Notes under the pieces: model-generated
What the model was told of the DNA's origin: nothing
What the model saw: the letters and a program-made list of their open reading frames with translations, nothing else
The model's database searches: none
Assembly: GCA_046728935.1 (NCBI GenBank)
Contig: JBKPFS010000145.1
Span: 1 to 21,642 of the forward strand
Reading direction: 5' to 3'
DNA: 21,642 bases
From: DATAFO01 sp046728935
GTDB taxonomy: Bacteria; Actinomycetota; Thermoleophilia; Solirubrobacterales; 70-9
Program-made: the position numbers and the translations under genes
Shown: one piece after another, positions 9,403 through 16,411 of the stretch
Position numbering within the stretch: position 1 is the stretch's first letter
How the letters are laid out: the number at the start of each line of letters is the position of its first letter

Positions 9403-9408
9403 ACTATA
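9403..9408 (-). promoter_or_regulatory. Candidate -10 box for the atp operon
   Basis: TATAGT on the minus strand stands out in an otherwise GC-rich stretch after the wecA terminator and about 100 bases before the first atp-linked ATG. No convincing -35 is present about 17 bases upstream. The location is right for an atp operon promoter, but the call rests on one hexamer. Confidence 0.3.
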
Positions 9409-9447
9409 TCCGAATCCGGGCGGCTCTCGGGCCCGGCACGCCCGGGG

Positions 9448-9716
9448 CTACGAGCCCAGGATCGCCTGGATGAGGTTCGCCCTGAAGGGCTCGGTCCCAG
9501 GCGCGAGCTGGGCGTGGAGCGAGGTGCGGAGTTCATGTAGGCGATCTCCTTGCTCAGGTCCCCGACCCCGTTCGTGCCCGCCAACGGCAGGGCGTGAAGG
9601 GTGCTCAGCACGCCGATCGCCCCGCCCGAGGCGTTCAGGAACCCGCTTCCCGGGTCACCGGGGAATGGCGGGCGTCGCCGTGCCACGGTGCGGTCCTGCC
9701 CGATTCCCGTCCTAAC
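9448..9716 (-). pseudogene. Frameshifted C-terminal remnant of a trypsin-like serine protease
   Basis: The frame reading FPGDPGSGFLNASGGAIG, then VLSTLHALPLAGTNGVGDLS and KEIAYM, resembles the end of actinobacterial secreted chymotrypsin-fold proteases (general pattern GDSGS.FL...G.A.GVLST......NGVGDL...). At about 9534-9537 the homologous frame shifts by one base and continues ELRTSLHAQLAPGTEPFRAN, LIQAILGS, to a TAG at 9448-9450. The expected active-site Ser of GDSG is replaced by Pro (GDPG). No N-terminal portion with His or Asp catalytic residues is visible before the wecA end. It therefore looks like an inactive, truncated relic between wecA and the atp operon. The upstream boundary is approximate. 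Confidence 0.55.
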
Positions 9717-9733
9717 ACCGGGATGAGTGCCAG

Positions 9734-9756
9734 AAAAAGCGGTGGGGCAACCCCGG
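9734..9756 (-). terminator. Possible intrinsic terminator after wecA
   Basis: On the minus strand, a short GC-rich hairpin (CCGGGG, loop TTG, CCCC, with a partly pairing ACCG) starts at the wecA stop and is followed at once by CTTTTTC. The stem is short and has a bulge, but the position and T-run fit a terminator separating wecA from the atp transcription unit. Confidence 0.45.
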
Positions 9757-11046
9757 TCAGCCGGGCGGCGGAACGGCCTCGAACTCGCCGGTCTCGGGGT
9801 CGATCTCCTCGACCTGCCCCGTCGCGGGATTGACCGCCTCGAAGGTCCCGGTCTCCAGCTCGCGCGCAATCCCCTGCTCGAGCTCCGTCGGCAGCGGTTC
9901 ACGACCGGTCGCGCCGACGAGCTGGCGCAGGCGGACGCTTCGCAGCTTGAGGATCTCGAGGGTGACCACGAGATAGAAGCTCGCCGCGAGCGCCACGAGG
10001 AGGCAGCCGATGATCACGGCGGTCCAGGCAGGGTCGAAGTGGCCGTGATCGTCGCTGTAGGGGACAAAGCGCAGGGCGAGCGCCATGCCCGCCATTACCA
10101 GCGCCCACCCGTACAGGTAGGCGAGGGTGCGCCGTTGGGAGAAGCCGATGTTCGTCATCCGGTGGTGGAAGTGCCAGCGGTCCGCCCTGTAGATCGGCTG
10201 GCGGTACTTGATCCGCTTCGCGATCACGAAGGTGGTGTCGAGAAGCGGCACCGCGAGCACCGCCAGGGGGAAGAAGAGGGCGACGACCGCGTTCGTCTTC
10301 AGCGCCCCCTGGACGGCGATCGCACCGAGCAGGTAGCCGAGCAGGTTGGACCCCGTGTCGCCCATGAAGCTCGACGCCGGCGGGAAGCCGTGGCGAAGGA
10401 AGCCGAGCGCGCCGCCGGCCGTCAGCGCGGCGAGCACCCCCGCGCCGGGGCGGTCGAGCGACAGCGCGATCACGGCCATCGTCGCCGCCGAGATGACGCA
10501 GACGCCGGCGGCGAGGCCGTCGATCCCGTCGATCAGGTTGATGACGTTGATCACTGCGACGATGCCGATGGTCGTGAGCAGCTCGCCGGTCTGAACCTCC
10601 TCCCCGAGCAGCGGCAGCGTGAACACGTGATCGGTCAGCTCGACCCCGCCGACGAAGGGCAGCGTCATCACGCCAACGGTGACCCCATGGAGTGCCGGGA
10701 TCGCGGCGGCGACCACCTGCCCCACCAGCTTCACACCGGCGGGGAGGTCGAAGATGTCGTCGACGACGCCGACGGCGGTGATCACCGCGGCGCCGACCAG
10801 GAGGGCCTTGGTCTGCTCGGCCCAGGGCAGGAACAGGACGAGGGCGGTGGCGATCCCGACGAAGATCGCCAGGCCGCCGAGCTTGGGCGTGGGCACGTCG
10901 TGGAGGCTGCGCTCGTTGGGCTCGTCGACGGCGCCGATGCGCCAGGCGATCCGCTCGGCGAGCGGGACCAGGAGCCAGGCGAGGACGCCCGCAACCAGGA
11001 ACGCATACAGCGCAAAGATCGTCTCCGGTCGGCCGTCTACGAACAT
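9757..11046 (-). CDS. wecA: WecA/TagO-type undecaprenyl-phosphate sugar-1-phosphate transferase
   Basis: 429 residues, with about ten or eleven membrane segments in the first 365 residues. It belongs to the MraY/WecA/TagO family, which moves a HexNAc-1-phosphate (or related sugar-phosphate) from a UDP-sugar to a polyprenyl phosphate on the inner membrane face, the first step in envelope polysaccharide synthesis. Visible motifs are VVDDIFDL (Asp96, Asp97), NVINLIDGIDGLAAG (167-181), FMGDTGSN (227-234) and the WecA-type HFHHR (292-296). The last 60 residues form a cytoplasmic tail, unusual for the family, with a repeating pattern (FEAVNPATGQVEEIDPETG, then EFEAV). The ATG start lies 28 bases after a perfect 10-bp inverted repeat. 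Its place before the atp genes matches rfe before atp in mycobacteria. Confidence 0.9.
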   Translation of the reverse strand: MFVDGRPETIFALYAFLVAGVLAWLLVPLAERIAWRIGAVDEPNERSLHDVPTPKLGGLAIFVGIATALVLFLPWAEQTKALLVGAAVITAVGVVDDIFDLPAGVKLVGQVVAAAIPALHGVTVGVMTLPFVGGVELTDHVFTLPLLGEEVQTGELLTTIGIVAVINVINLIDGIDGLAAGVCVISAATMAVIALSLDRPGAGVLAALTAGGALGFLRHGFPPASSFMGDTGSNLLGYLLGAIAVQGALKTNAVVALFFPLAVLAVPLLDTTFVIAKRIKYRQPIYRADRWHFHHRMTNIGFSQRRTLAYLYGWALVMAGMALALRFVPYSDDHGHFDPAWTAVIIGCLLVALAASFYLVVTLEILKLRSVRLRQLVGATGREPLPTELEQGIARELETGTFEAVNPATGQVEEIDPETGEFEAVPPPG

Positions 11047-11073
11047 GCAGGCATTCTCTATCTCACCGGAAAC

Positions 11074-11124
11074 CCGCGATTCCGAGCGGCAGGCTGGATG
11101 CCGACCGCCCCGTAGGAATCGCGG
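11074..11124 (-). promoter_or_regulatory. 10-bp perfect inverted repeat between glycosyltransferase and wecA
   Basis: CCGCGATTCC at 11074-11083 is matched exactly by GGAATCGCGG at 11115-11124. The 31-base loop itself contains a smaller GCGG/CCGC pairing. It fills most of the 81-base gap between two minus-strand genes and ends 28 bases before the wecA ATG. No T-run follows on either strand. It could be a leader structure for wecA or a factor-dependent terminator of the glycosyltransferase. Confidence 0.45.
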
Positions 11125-11127
11125 CAG

Positions 11128-12162
11128 TCATTTGAAGGCGCCCAAGACGCCCTCGACAAGCAGGGCGGGGTCGCGCGGATGCCGCGGCCCCGGCTCGGTG
11201 GAGCGCTTGCGCAGCGCGAGCGACTCGGGGTCGTCGAGGATCGCCAGCCTCCGCTCGGCGATCAGCCCCGCGTCGACCGCGCCCATACGTCCGCTGAAGA
11301 TCGTGTAGGCGGGGGTGCCGAGCGCGACGGCCTCGCGATTCATCGTCCCCCCGGCGCCGACGACGAGATCGCAGAGAGCGATCAGGCTCTGCACGTCGAG
11401 CTCGCGATCCGCAGCGAGCAGGGAGGGATCGTCGCGCTCGCGCACCGCCTGCGCCTGCTCCGAGGTCCGGGAAATCACGATTGCCGCCACGCCCTCGTCG
11501 GCTGCGAGCCGGTCGAGAACGCGGTCATAGAGCGGGTTTCGCTCGTGATACGCGGAGGTCTCCGGGGGTGGCCGCACCACGGCTAGGATCTGCTCGTCGC
11601 CGCGGTCCGCGCGGATCCCGACCGCGTCCAGGCCCGCGGCCTCGACGACCGCCGGATCGGGCACGAAGTCGGCCAGGTAGTAGTCCTCCTTGAGGCCGGG
11701 ATACCGGAACAGCTTGCGGGCGTTTGCCCCGGCGCGCTCGAGGCGCTCGAGCGGGATCGCCTCGGGGACGATCACCCGCCGCGCCGCCCGCCAGCTGATC
11801 CGCCGCTGCAGGCCGGCGAACTCGTAGTCCTGCATCTGCACGGAGGGGATGCGCAGGACGCTGGCAACGACGGCAAGGTCGACGGAGCCGTGCGCGAGGG
11901 CGAGAGCGAATCCGCGGCCGCGGGCCCAGCGACCCAGGGCGGTGCTCCGTCGCGCCAGCCCCGCGGCCTTGGCAGCGCTGCCGGCCCCCGCGTGGCGGCC
12001 GATCGCCTGGTGGGCGATGCCGAGGCGGTCGAGCACCCCGAGCGTCTGACCGTACTCGCGAGCGGTGACCTCGACCTCGTGTCCGCGCTCCGTGAGGCCA
12101 TCGATGATCGGCCGCAGCACCAATGGGTGCGGCGCCGCGGTGCAGTCGACCCAGATGCGCAC
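11128..12162 (-). CDS. DUF354 family predicted glycosyltransferase
   Basis: 344 residues with a two-domain GT-B-like layout. The N-terminus MRIWVDCTAAPHPLVLRPII, then DGLTERGHEVEVTAREYGQT, is characteristic of DUF354, and the C-terminal half carries VVGAGGTMNREAVALGTPAY (267-286), the likely sugar-nucleotide binding region. DUF354 proteins resemble UDP-GlcNAc 2-epimerases and GT-B transferases and usually sit among surface polysaccharide genes, which fits wecA next door; donor and acceptor are unknown. There is no membrane segment. The start is GTG at 12162 with no clear ribosome-binding site. The gene diverges from the DUF559 gene, with 140 bases between them. Confidence 0.82.
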   Translation of the reverse strand: MRIWVDCTAAPHPLVLRPIIDGLTERGHEVEVTAREYGQTLGVLDRLGIAHQAIGRHAGAGSAAKAAGLARRSTALGRWARGRGFALALAHGSVDLAVVASVLRIPSVQMQDYEFAGLQRRISWRAARRVIVPEAIPLERLERAGANARKLFRYPGLKEDYYLADFVPDPAVVEAAGLDAVGIRADRGDEQILAVVRPPPETSAYHERNPLYDRVLDRLAADEGVAAIVISRTSEQAQAVRERDDPSLLAADRELDVQSLIALCDLVVGAGGTMNREAVALGTPAYTIFSGRMGAVDAGLIAERRLAILDDPESLALRKRSTEPGPRHPRDPALLVEGVLGAFK

Positions 12163-12284
12163 CCGCGAAGCCTGATGGATCGCGCGGTCGTCCGACGGGC
12201 GCCGCGCGGCGTGGGCGGCCTGCCGCCGGCCGCTCGCGTGCCCAGGCGTGGAGAGGCTAGGTAGGGGAGCGAGATCAGCGCTTC

Positions 12285-12321
12285 TGGCGCCTTATTGCCG
12301 GTATGCGGCAAAAAGGCGCCA
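12285..12321. promoter_or_regulatory. 16-bp near-perfect inverted repeat with the start codon in its loop
   Basis: TGGCGCCTTATTGCCG (12285-12300) and CGGCAAAAAGGCGCCA (12306-12321) are complementary at 15 of 16 positions. The 5-base loop GTATG holds the ATG (12303-12305) of the HTH/DUF559 gene. Coding constraint alone would not produce this. Possible roles are an operator for the gene's own winged-helix domain or an mRNA hairpin presenting the start codon. Confidence 0.7.
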
Positions 12322-13139
12322 ACTCCGAGCGGATCGTCGCCAGCATCGCTGCCCGCCAGCACGGCGTGATCACCTCTACCCAGCTGATCGCGGCCGGCGT
12401 CACGCCCAGCGGCATCTCTCGCCGGATCGTCGCCGGCCGCCTGCTCCGCGTCCACCGCGGCGTCTACGCCGTGGGGCACGGTGGCCTGAGCCGGGAGGGG
12501 AGGTGGTTCGCCGCCGTCAAGGCTTGTGGAGAAGGCGCCGTTCTAAGCCACCGAAGCGCCGCGGCGCTCTGGAGGATGATCGCCACCCCACCCAGCCTCA
12601 CCGACGTCACGATCCCCGGCGACGACGGTCGCAAGCGCAGGCGCGGGATCCGCCTCCACCGCTCCGCGACCCTCCTACCCAGCCAGTGCACGCTTCGACA
12701 CTCGATCCCGGTCACGAAGCCCGACCGCACGCTCTCGGACCTGCGCCGCGTCGTCTCGCAGGAGGAGTTCGCCGCCGCGGTTCGCGAGGCGGAGTACCTG
12801 CGACTGCCGATCGGCGACCAGTTCCACCGCGACCGCAGCCGCTCCGAGCTCGAGGCGCGCTTTCTCTCCATCTGCCGCCGCCACCGCCTACCGAGCCCCG
12901 AGGTGAACGTCCGGATAGGCCCATACGTGGTCGACTTTCTGTGGCGACCTCGGCGCCTCGTGGTCGAGGTCGACGGATGGGACGCCCACCGAAGCCGCTC
13001 CGCGTTCGAGGCCGACCGGGCTCGGGACGCGAAGCTCAAGACGTGGGGCTATGAGGTTGTGCGCTTTACCTGGCGGCAGCTCTCCGACGATCCCAGGGGC
13101 GTGGCCGCCACTGTGCGGATCCTCTTGGGCGCTCAATAG
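12303..13139 (+). CDS. AbiEi-type winged-helix plus DUF559 endonuclease-like protein
   Basis: 278 residues. The N-terminus (about 8-60: IVASIAARQHGVITSTQLIA, then GISRRIVAGRLLRVHRGVYA) matches the winged-helix domain of AbiEi-family antitoxins. The C-terminus has YVVDFLWRPRRLVVEVDGWD (208-227), with Asp211 and Glu222 spaced like DUF559/Vsr-like PD-(D/E)XK nucleases, followed by GYEVVRFTW. Such fusions are common orphans in actinobacteria; no AbiEii nucleotidyltransferase toxin is adjacent. The function is unknown; DNA binding and autoregulation are plausible. The ATG lies in the loop of a 16-bp inverted repeat, and no Shine-Dalgarno is visible. It is on the plus strand directly upstream of glyA. 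Confidence 0.8.
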   Translation: MRQKGANSERIVASIAARQHGVITSTQLIAAGVTPSGISRRIVAGRLLRVHRGVYAVGHGGLSREGRWFAAVKACGEGAVLSHRSAAALWRMIATPPSLTDVTIPGDDGRKRRRGIRLHRSATLLPSQCTLRHSIPVTKPDRTLSDLRRVVSQEEFAAAVREAEYLRLPIGDQFHRDRSRSELEARFLSICRRHRLPSPEVNVRIGPYVVDFLWRPRRLVVEVDGWDAHRSRSAFEADRARDAKLKTWGYEVVRFTWRQLSDDPRGVAATVRILLGAQ

Positions 13140-13241
13140 GCGCCGGCCCGGCCTCGGCTACCCAGCCCGCAAGCTGCCTGGGCCGCCGCGGTCTCAACGC
13201 GGACGACCGCGCCCGCCTCGGCGCGAGGTACGCTCTCTGGC

Positions 13242-14528
13242 ATCGCCGATCCCGCCACCACAGCCGCTCCCAGACTCAACGCGCCGCTGGCCGAGATCGA
13301 CCCGGAGATCGCGCAGCTGGTCGAGGCGGAGGCCGAGCGCCAGGCCGAGAAGATCCGCCTGATCCCGAGCGAGAACTACGTCTCCCGCGCGGTGATCGAG
13401 GCGACGGGCACGCTGCTCACCAACAAGTACTCGGAGGGCTACCCCGGCAAGCGCTACTACGAGGGCCAGCAGGTCATCGATCAGGTCGAGAGCCTGGCGA
13501 TCGAGCGCGCCAAGGCCCTGTTCGAGGTCGAGCACGCCAATGTGCAGCCGTACTCGGGGTCACCGGCCAATCTCGCCGTCTACCTCGCCTTCCTCGAGCC
13601 GGGCGACACCGTGATGGGCATGGCGCTGCCGATGGGCGGCCACCTCACGCACGGGTGGAACGTCTCGATCACGGGCAAGTGGTTCCGGCCGGTCCAGTAC
13701 GACGTCGGGCGCGAATCAGGTCGGGTTGACCTCGACCAGGTCCGCGAGCTCGCGCTTGCGGAGCGGCCGAAGCTGATCTTCTGCGGCGGCACCGCGATCC
13801 CGCGCCTGATCGACTTCGAGGGGTTCGCGGCGATCGCGAAGGAGGTCGACGCGATCCTCTGTGCCGACATTGCCCACATCGCCGGGCTCGTCGCCGCCGG
13901 GGCGCATCCCTCGCCGGCGCCACACGCCGACGTGATCTCGACCACCACCCACAAGACGTTGCGCGGACCCCGAGGGGCGATGCTGATGTCGCGCGAAGAG
14001 CACGCCACCGCCATCGACAAGGCCGTGTTCCCGGGCCTCCAGGGCGGCCCCCACAATCACACCACCGCCGCGATCGCCGTCGCCCTCCATGAGGCCGCGA
14101 CGGACGAGTTCCGCGCCTACGCCCACCAGATCGTCGAGAACGCGAAGGCGCTCGCGGAGGGCCTCACCGAGCGCGGCTTCGACCTCGTCTCGGGCGGCAC
14201 CGACAACCACCTGATCCTGGTCGACCTCACCAACAAGGACATCGGCGGGAAGCCTTCCGCCCAGGCGCTCGACCGAGCCGGGATCGAGCTCAACTACAAC
14301 ACGGTGCCCTACGACACGCGCAAGCCCTTCGACCCCTCCGGGATCCGGCTCGGCACGCCCGGGGTGACCAGCCGGAGCATGACGGCCGAGCACATGGAGC
14401 CGATCGCCGCCTGGATGGACGCCGCGGTCGAGGCCGCGAAGCGCGAGGACACCGACGCACTCGACAGCATCGCCGCCGAGGTCCGGGAGTTCACCAGCGG
14501 CTTCCCGGTCCCCGGCCTCACGGTCTAA
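13242..14528 (+). CDS. glyA: Serine hydroxymethyltransferase, start codon apparently ATC
   Basis: A PLP enzyme interconverting serine and glycine with tetrahydrofolate, and the main source of one-carbon units. Motifs include IRLIPSENYVSRA, YSEGYPGKRYYEGQQ, CADIAHIAGLVAAGAHP and STTTHKTLRGPRG with PLP Lys238 (counting from 13242). The first ATG/GTG/TTG in frame is GTG at 13392, which would remove about 50 residues including the conserved SENY segment. The frame is open back to the DUF559 stop with no standard start. ATC at 13242 gives ADPATTAAPRLNAPLAEID, a natural-looking N-terminus, and a total of 428 residues (family about 415-430). A weak GAGG lies about 13 bases upstream. The gene opposes the neighbouring conserved genes. 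Function certain; start uncertain. Confidence 0.93.
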   Translation: MADPATTAAPRLNAPLAEIDPEIAQLVEAEAERQAEKIRLIPSENYVSRAVIEATGTLLTNKYSEGYPGKRYYEGQQVIDQVESLAIERAKALFEVEHANVQPYSGSPANLAVYLAFLEPGDTVMGMALPMGGHLTHGWNVSITGKWFRPVQYDVGRESGRVDLDQVRELALAERPKLIFCGGTAIPRLIDFEGFAAIAKEVDAILCADIAHIAGLVAAGAHPSPAPHADVISTTTHKTLRGPRGAMLMSREEHATAIDKAVFPGLQGGPHNHTTAAIAVALHEAATDEFRAYAHQIVENAKALAEGLTERGFDLVSGGTDNHLILVDLTNKDIGGKPSAQALDRAGIELNYNTVPYDTRKPFDPSGIRLGTPGVTSRSMTAEHMEPIAAWMDAAVEAAKREDTDALDSIAAEVREFTSGFPVPGLTV

Positions 14529-14534
14529 AGCGCG

Positions 14535-15032
14535 CTAGTCGTACAGCGCCACGAAGAAGTCCTCGTCGTACTCGAGGTCTCCGTTGAAGAGGATCGCCGT
14601 CTCGCCGCTACAGGCGGTCTCGTCATCGAGGAATGCCGTCGGCACCGCGTCATCGGGGTTTGACTGCGGCGTCACCTGCACGTGTTTCGGCTCGAACCCG
14701 ATCCCCTCGATGCAAAACACGCTGTTGTTCGCGATCACATTATCGTCGGAGATCCCCCGGGAGTTGTCCTCGTCGACCTCGCCGGGGCCGGTGACGAGCG
14801 CGTAGGCGCGCGGATCGTCGAGCGCAGTCTTCGCGCCCTTCGAGAGATCGCCGAGCTTCAGCTGTCCGTTCTTCACGTGCTTCGACTTAACGACGTTCTT
14901 CGCCAGGTCGTTCTTGTCGATGACCTTCTTGCCGGGCAGGCCGATCGCGCCCCCCGAGAGCGCCACCGCAAGCGCAGCGACGGCGATGACCAACGCCGCC
15001 AAGCTGAGTCCGTTGGGCGAGGGCCTAGGCAC
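14535..15032 (-). CDS. Exported or membrane-anchored hypothetical protein
   Basis: 165 residues from GTG at 15032. After MPRPSPNGLS comes one hydrophobic segment (about 10-31, LAALVIAVAALAVALSGGAI), which acts as a signal peptide or anchor. Next is a Lys/Asp-rich stretch, KVIDKNDLAKNVVKSKHVKN then GQLKLGDLS, a pattern common in exported hypothetical proteins of Thermoleophilia and relatives. The rest is acidic and probably a small beta-rich domain with two Cys (in FCIEG and ACSGE) that could form a disulphide. Function unknown. It converges on glyA with a 6-base gap and lies downstream of the cyclase fusion in the same direction. Confidence 0.75.
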   Translation of the reverse strand: MPRPSPNGLSLAALVIAVAALAVALSGGAIGLPGKKVIDKNDLAKNVVKSKHVKNGQLKLGDLSKGAKTALDDPRAYALVTGPGEVDEDNSRGISDDNVIANNSVFCIEGIGFEPKHVQVTPQSNPDDAVPTAFLDDETACSGETAILFNGDLEYDEDFFVALYD

Positions 15033-15073
15033 AGCGCGACCCTAACCGCGGTGGAGCGCGGTGTCTAGTCGCT

Positions 15074-16411
15074 TCACGGGCTCGCCGCGAACAGTCGCCA
15101 TTCGTCGTCGACGCCCTTGAGCCGCTTCGTGCCGCGGTCGGCGAACTCGATTCCGGACCCCGCGACGAGGTCCCTGACCGTGCTCGAGACGAGCACCTCG
15201 TTCGGCTCGGCGATGTCGCCGATGCGAGCGGCGATGTGGACCGCGATGCCGCCCACGTCGTCACCTATCAGCTCGACCTCGCCCGCGTGGAGGCCAACTC
15301 GCACCTCCAGGCCGAGCGACCCGCTCACCTCCTGGATCGCGCTGCCGCAGCGGATCGCGCGGGCGGGCCCGTCGAAGGTCGCGAGGCAGCCGTCGCCGAG
15401 CGTCTTCACCTCGCGGCCGCCGAAGTGGCCGAGCTCGGCCCGCACCGCCGACTGGTGCTGGAACAGCAGATCCCGCCAACGGGCATCCCCGAGCTCGGCG
15501 GCTCGCTCGGTGGACCCCACGATGTCCGTGAACATCACGGTCGCCAACACGCGGTCGGGCTCGGGCAGAGAACGGGTGCCGGTCAGGAACTCCTCGATCT
15601 CCCCGAGCTCGGCCTCCGTGTCGCCCGCCCACGGAAGATGGTCGATCCCGGGAAGCTCGACATAGCGCGCGCCGGGGATGTGCTCCGCGAGCCACTGGCC
15701 GGCGCGGCGGTTGACCACCCGATCGCCGCGGCGGTGGAGGACCAGGGTCGGGACGTGGATCGTCGGGAGCACTGCCCGCACGTCGATGTCGAGGAACATC
15801 TCGAAGATCTGCTGGACCATCGCCGGGCTCGCGGCCGAGCGCTCCATGCGGGCCGTGAACTCCGCCGCCTGCGGGTCGTCCGCGAGGCTCGGGGCGAACA
15901 GCTGGAGCATTCCCCGCGCGTCCTGTCCCCAATGGGGAGCGATGAACTCGGCCGCCGACTCGCGCAAGGCATCGGCGGGCGATGCCCAGGGGTAATCGGG
16001 CGCCTCCGTCGTTCGCGCCATCGCGCCGTGGAGCACGAGCGCCTTCGCGCGGTCTGGATGCCCAGCCGCGAACAGGATGCTCATGGGCCCACCCTCGGAG
16101 ATGCCGAATAGGGCCGCCTCCTCCGACCCGGCGGCATCCATTACGGCTCGGACGTCGTCGATGCGCTGCTCGAGCGTCGGCACCTCGGTGACGGGGTCCG
16201 ACAGCCCGGTTCCCCGCTTGTCGAAGATGATCAGGCGTGAGAACGAGCCGATCCGCTCGAAGAAACGGGCGAACGGCGGCGCCTCCCACTGGAGCTCCAG
16301 GTGGGTGGCGAACCCGAGGACGAGAACCACGTCGATCGGCCCCTCGCCGACGACCTGGTAGGCGATCGAGGCGTCGCCTGTGTGCGCGTACTTCGTCTTG
16401 GGTGGCTTCAG
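15074..16411 (-). CDS. Alpha/beta hydrolase fused to class III adenylate/guanylate cyclase, apparent CTG start
   Basis: 445 residues from CTG at 16411. Residues 1-280 are an alpha/beta hydrolase: DKRGTGLSD at 64-72, nucleophile Ser105 in GISEGG, Asp230 in RRGDRVV and His258 in GIDHLPW complete a triad. Residues 288-445 are a class III cyclase: metal Asp296 in MFTDIVGS, Asp340 in KTLGDG, and transition-state Arg396 in VHIAAR, where the usual Asn is His392. Such fusions are common in actinobacteria and are thought to couple an unknown ligand or ester to cyclic nucleotide production. The frame is open upstream through rpiB, but homology starts at KPPKTKYAHTGDASIAYQVV. The CTG overlaps the rpiB stop as CTGA. 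The product is cytoplasmic. Confidence 0.88.
   Translation of the reverse strand: MKPPKTKYAHTGDASIAYQVVGEGPIDVVLVLGFATHLELQWEAPPFARFFERIGSFSRLIIFDKRGTGLSDPVTEVPTLEQRIDDVRAVMDAAGSEEAALFGISEGGPMSILFAAGHPDRAKALVLHGAMARTTEAPDYPWASPADALRESAAEFIAPHWGQDARGMLQLFAPSLADDPQAAEFTARMERSAASPAMVQQIFEMFLDIDVRAVLPTIHVPTLVLHRRGDRVVNRRAGQWLAEHIPGARYVELPGIDHLPWAGDTEAELGEIEEFLTGTRSLPEPDRVLATVMFTDIVGSTERAAELGDARWRDLLFQHQSAVRAELGHFGGREVKTLGDGCLATFDGPARAIRCGSAIQEVSGSLGLEVRVGLHAGEVELIGDDVGGIAVHIAARIGDIAEPNEVLVSSTVRDLVAGSGIEFADRGTKRLKGVDDEWRLFAASP

Noticed and set aside
13392..14528. Starting glyA at the GTG at 13392
   Set aside because: It would remove the conserved IRLIPSENYVS segment and about 50 residues of a very constant family.
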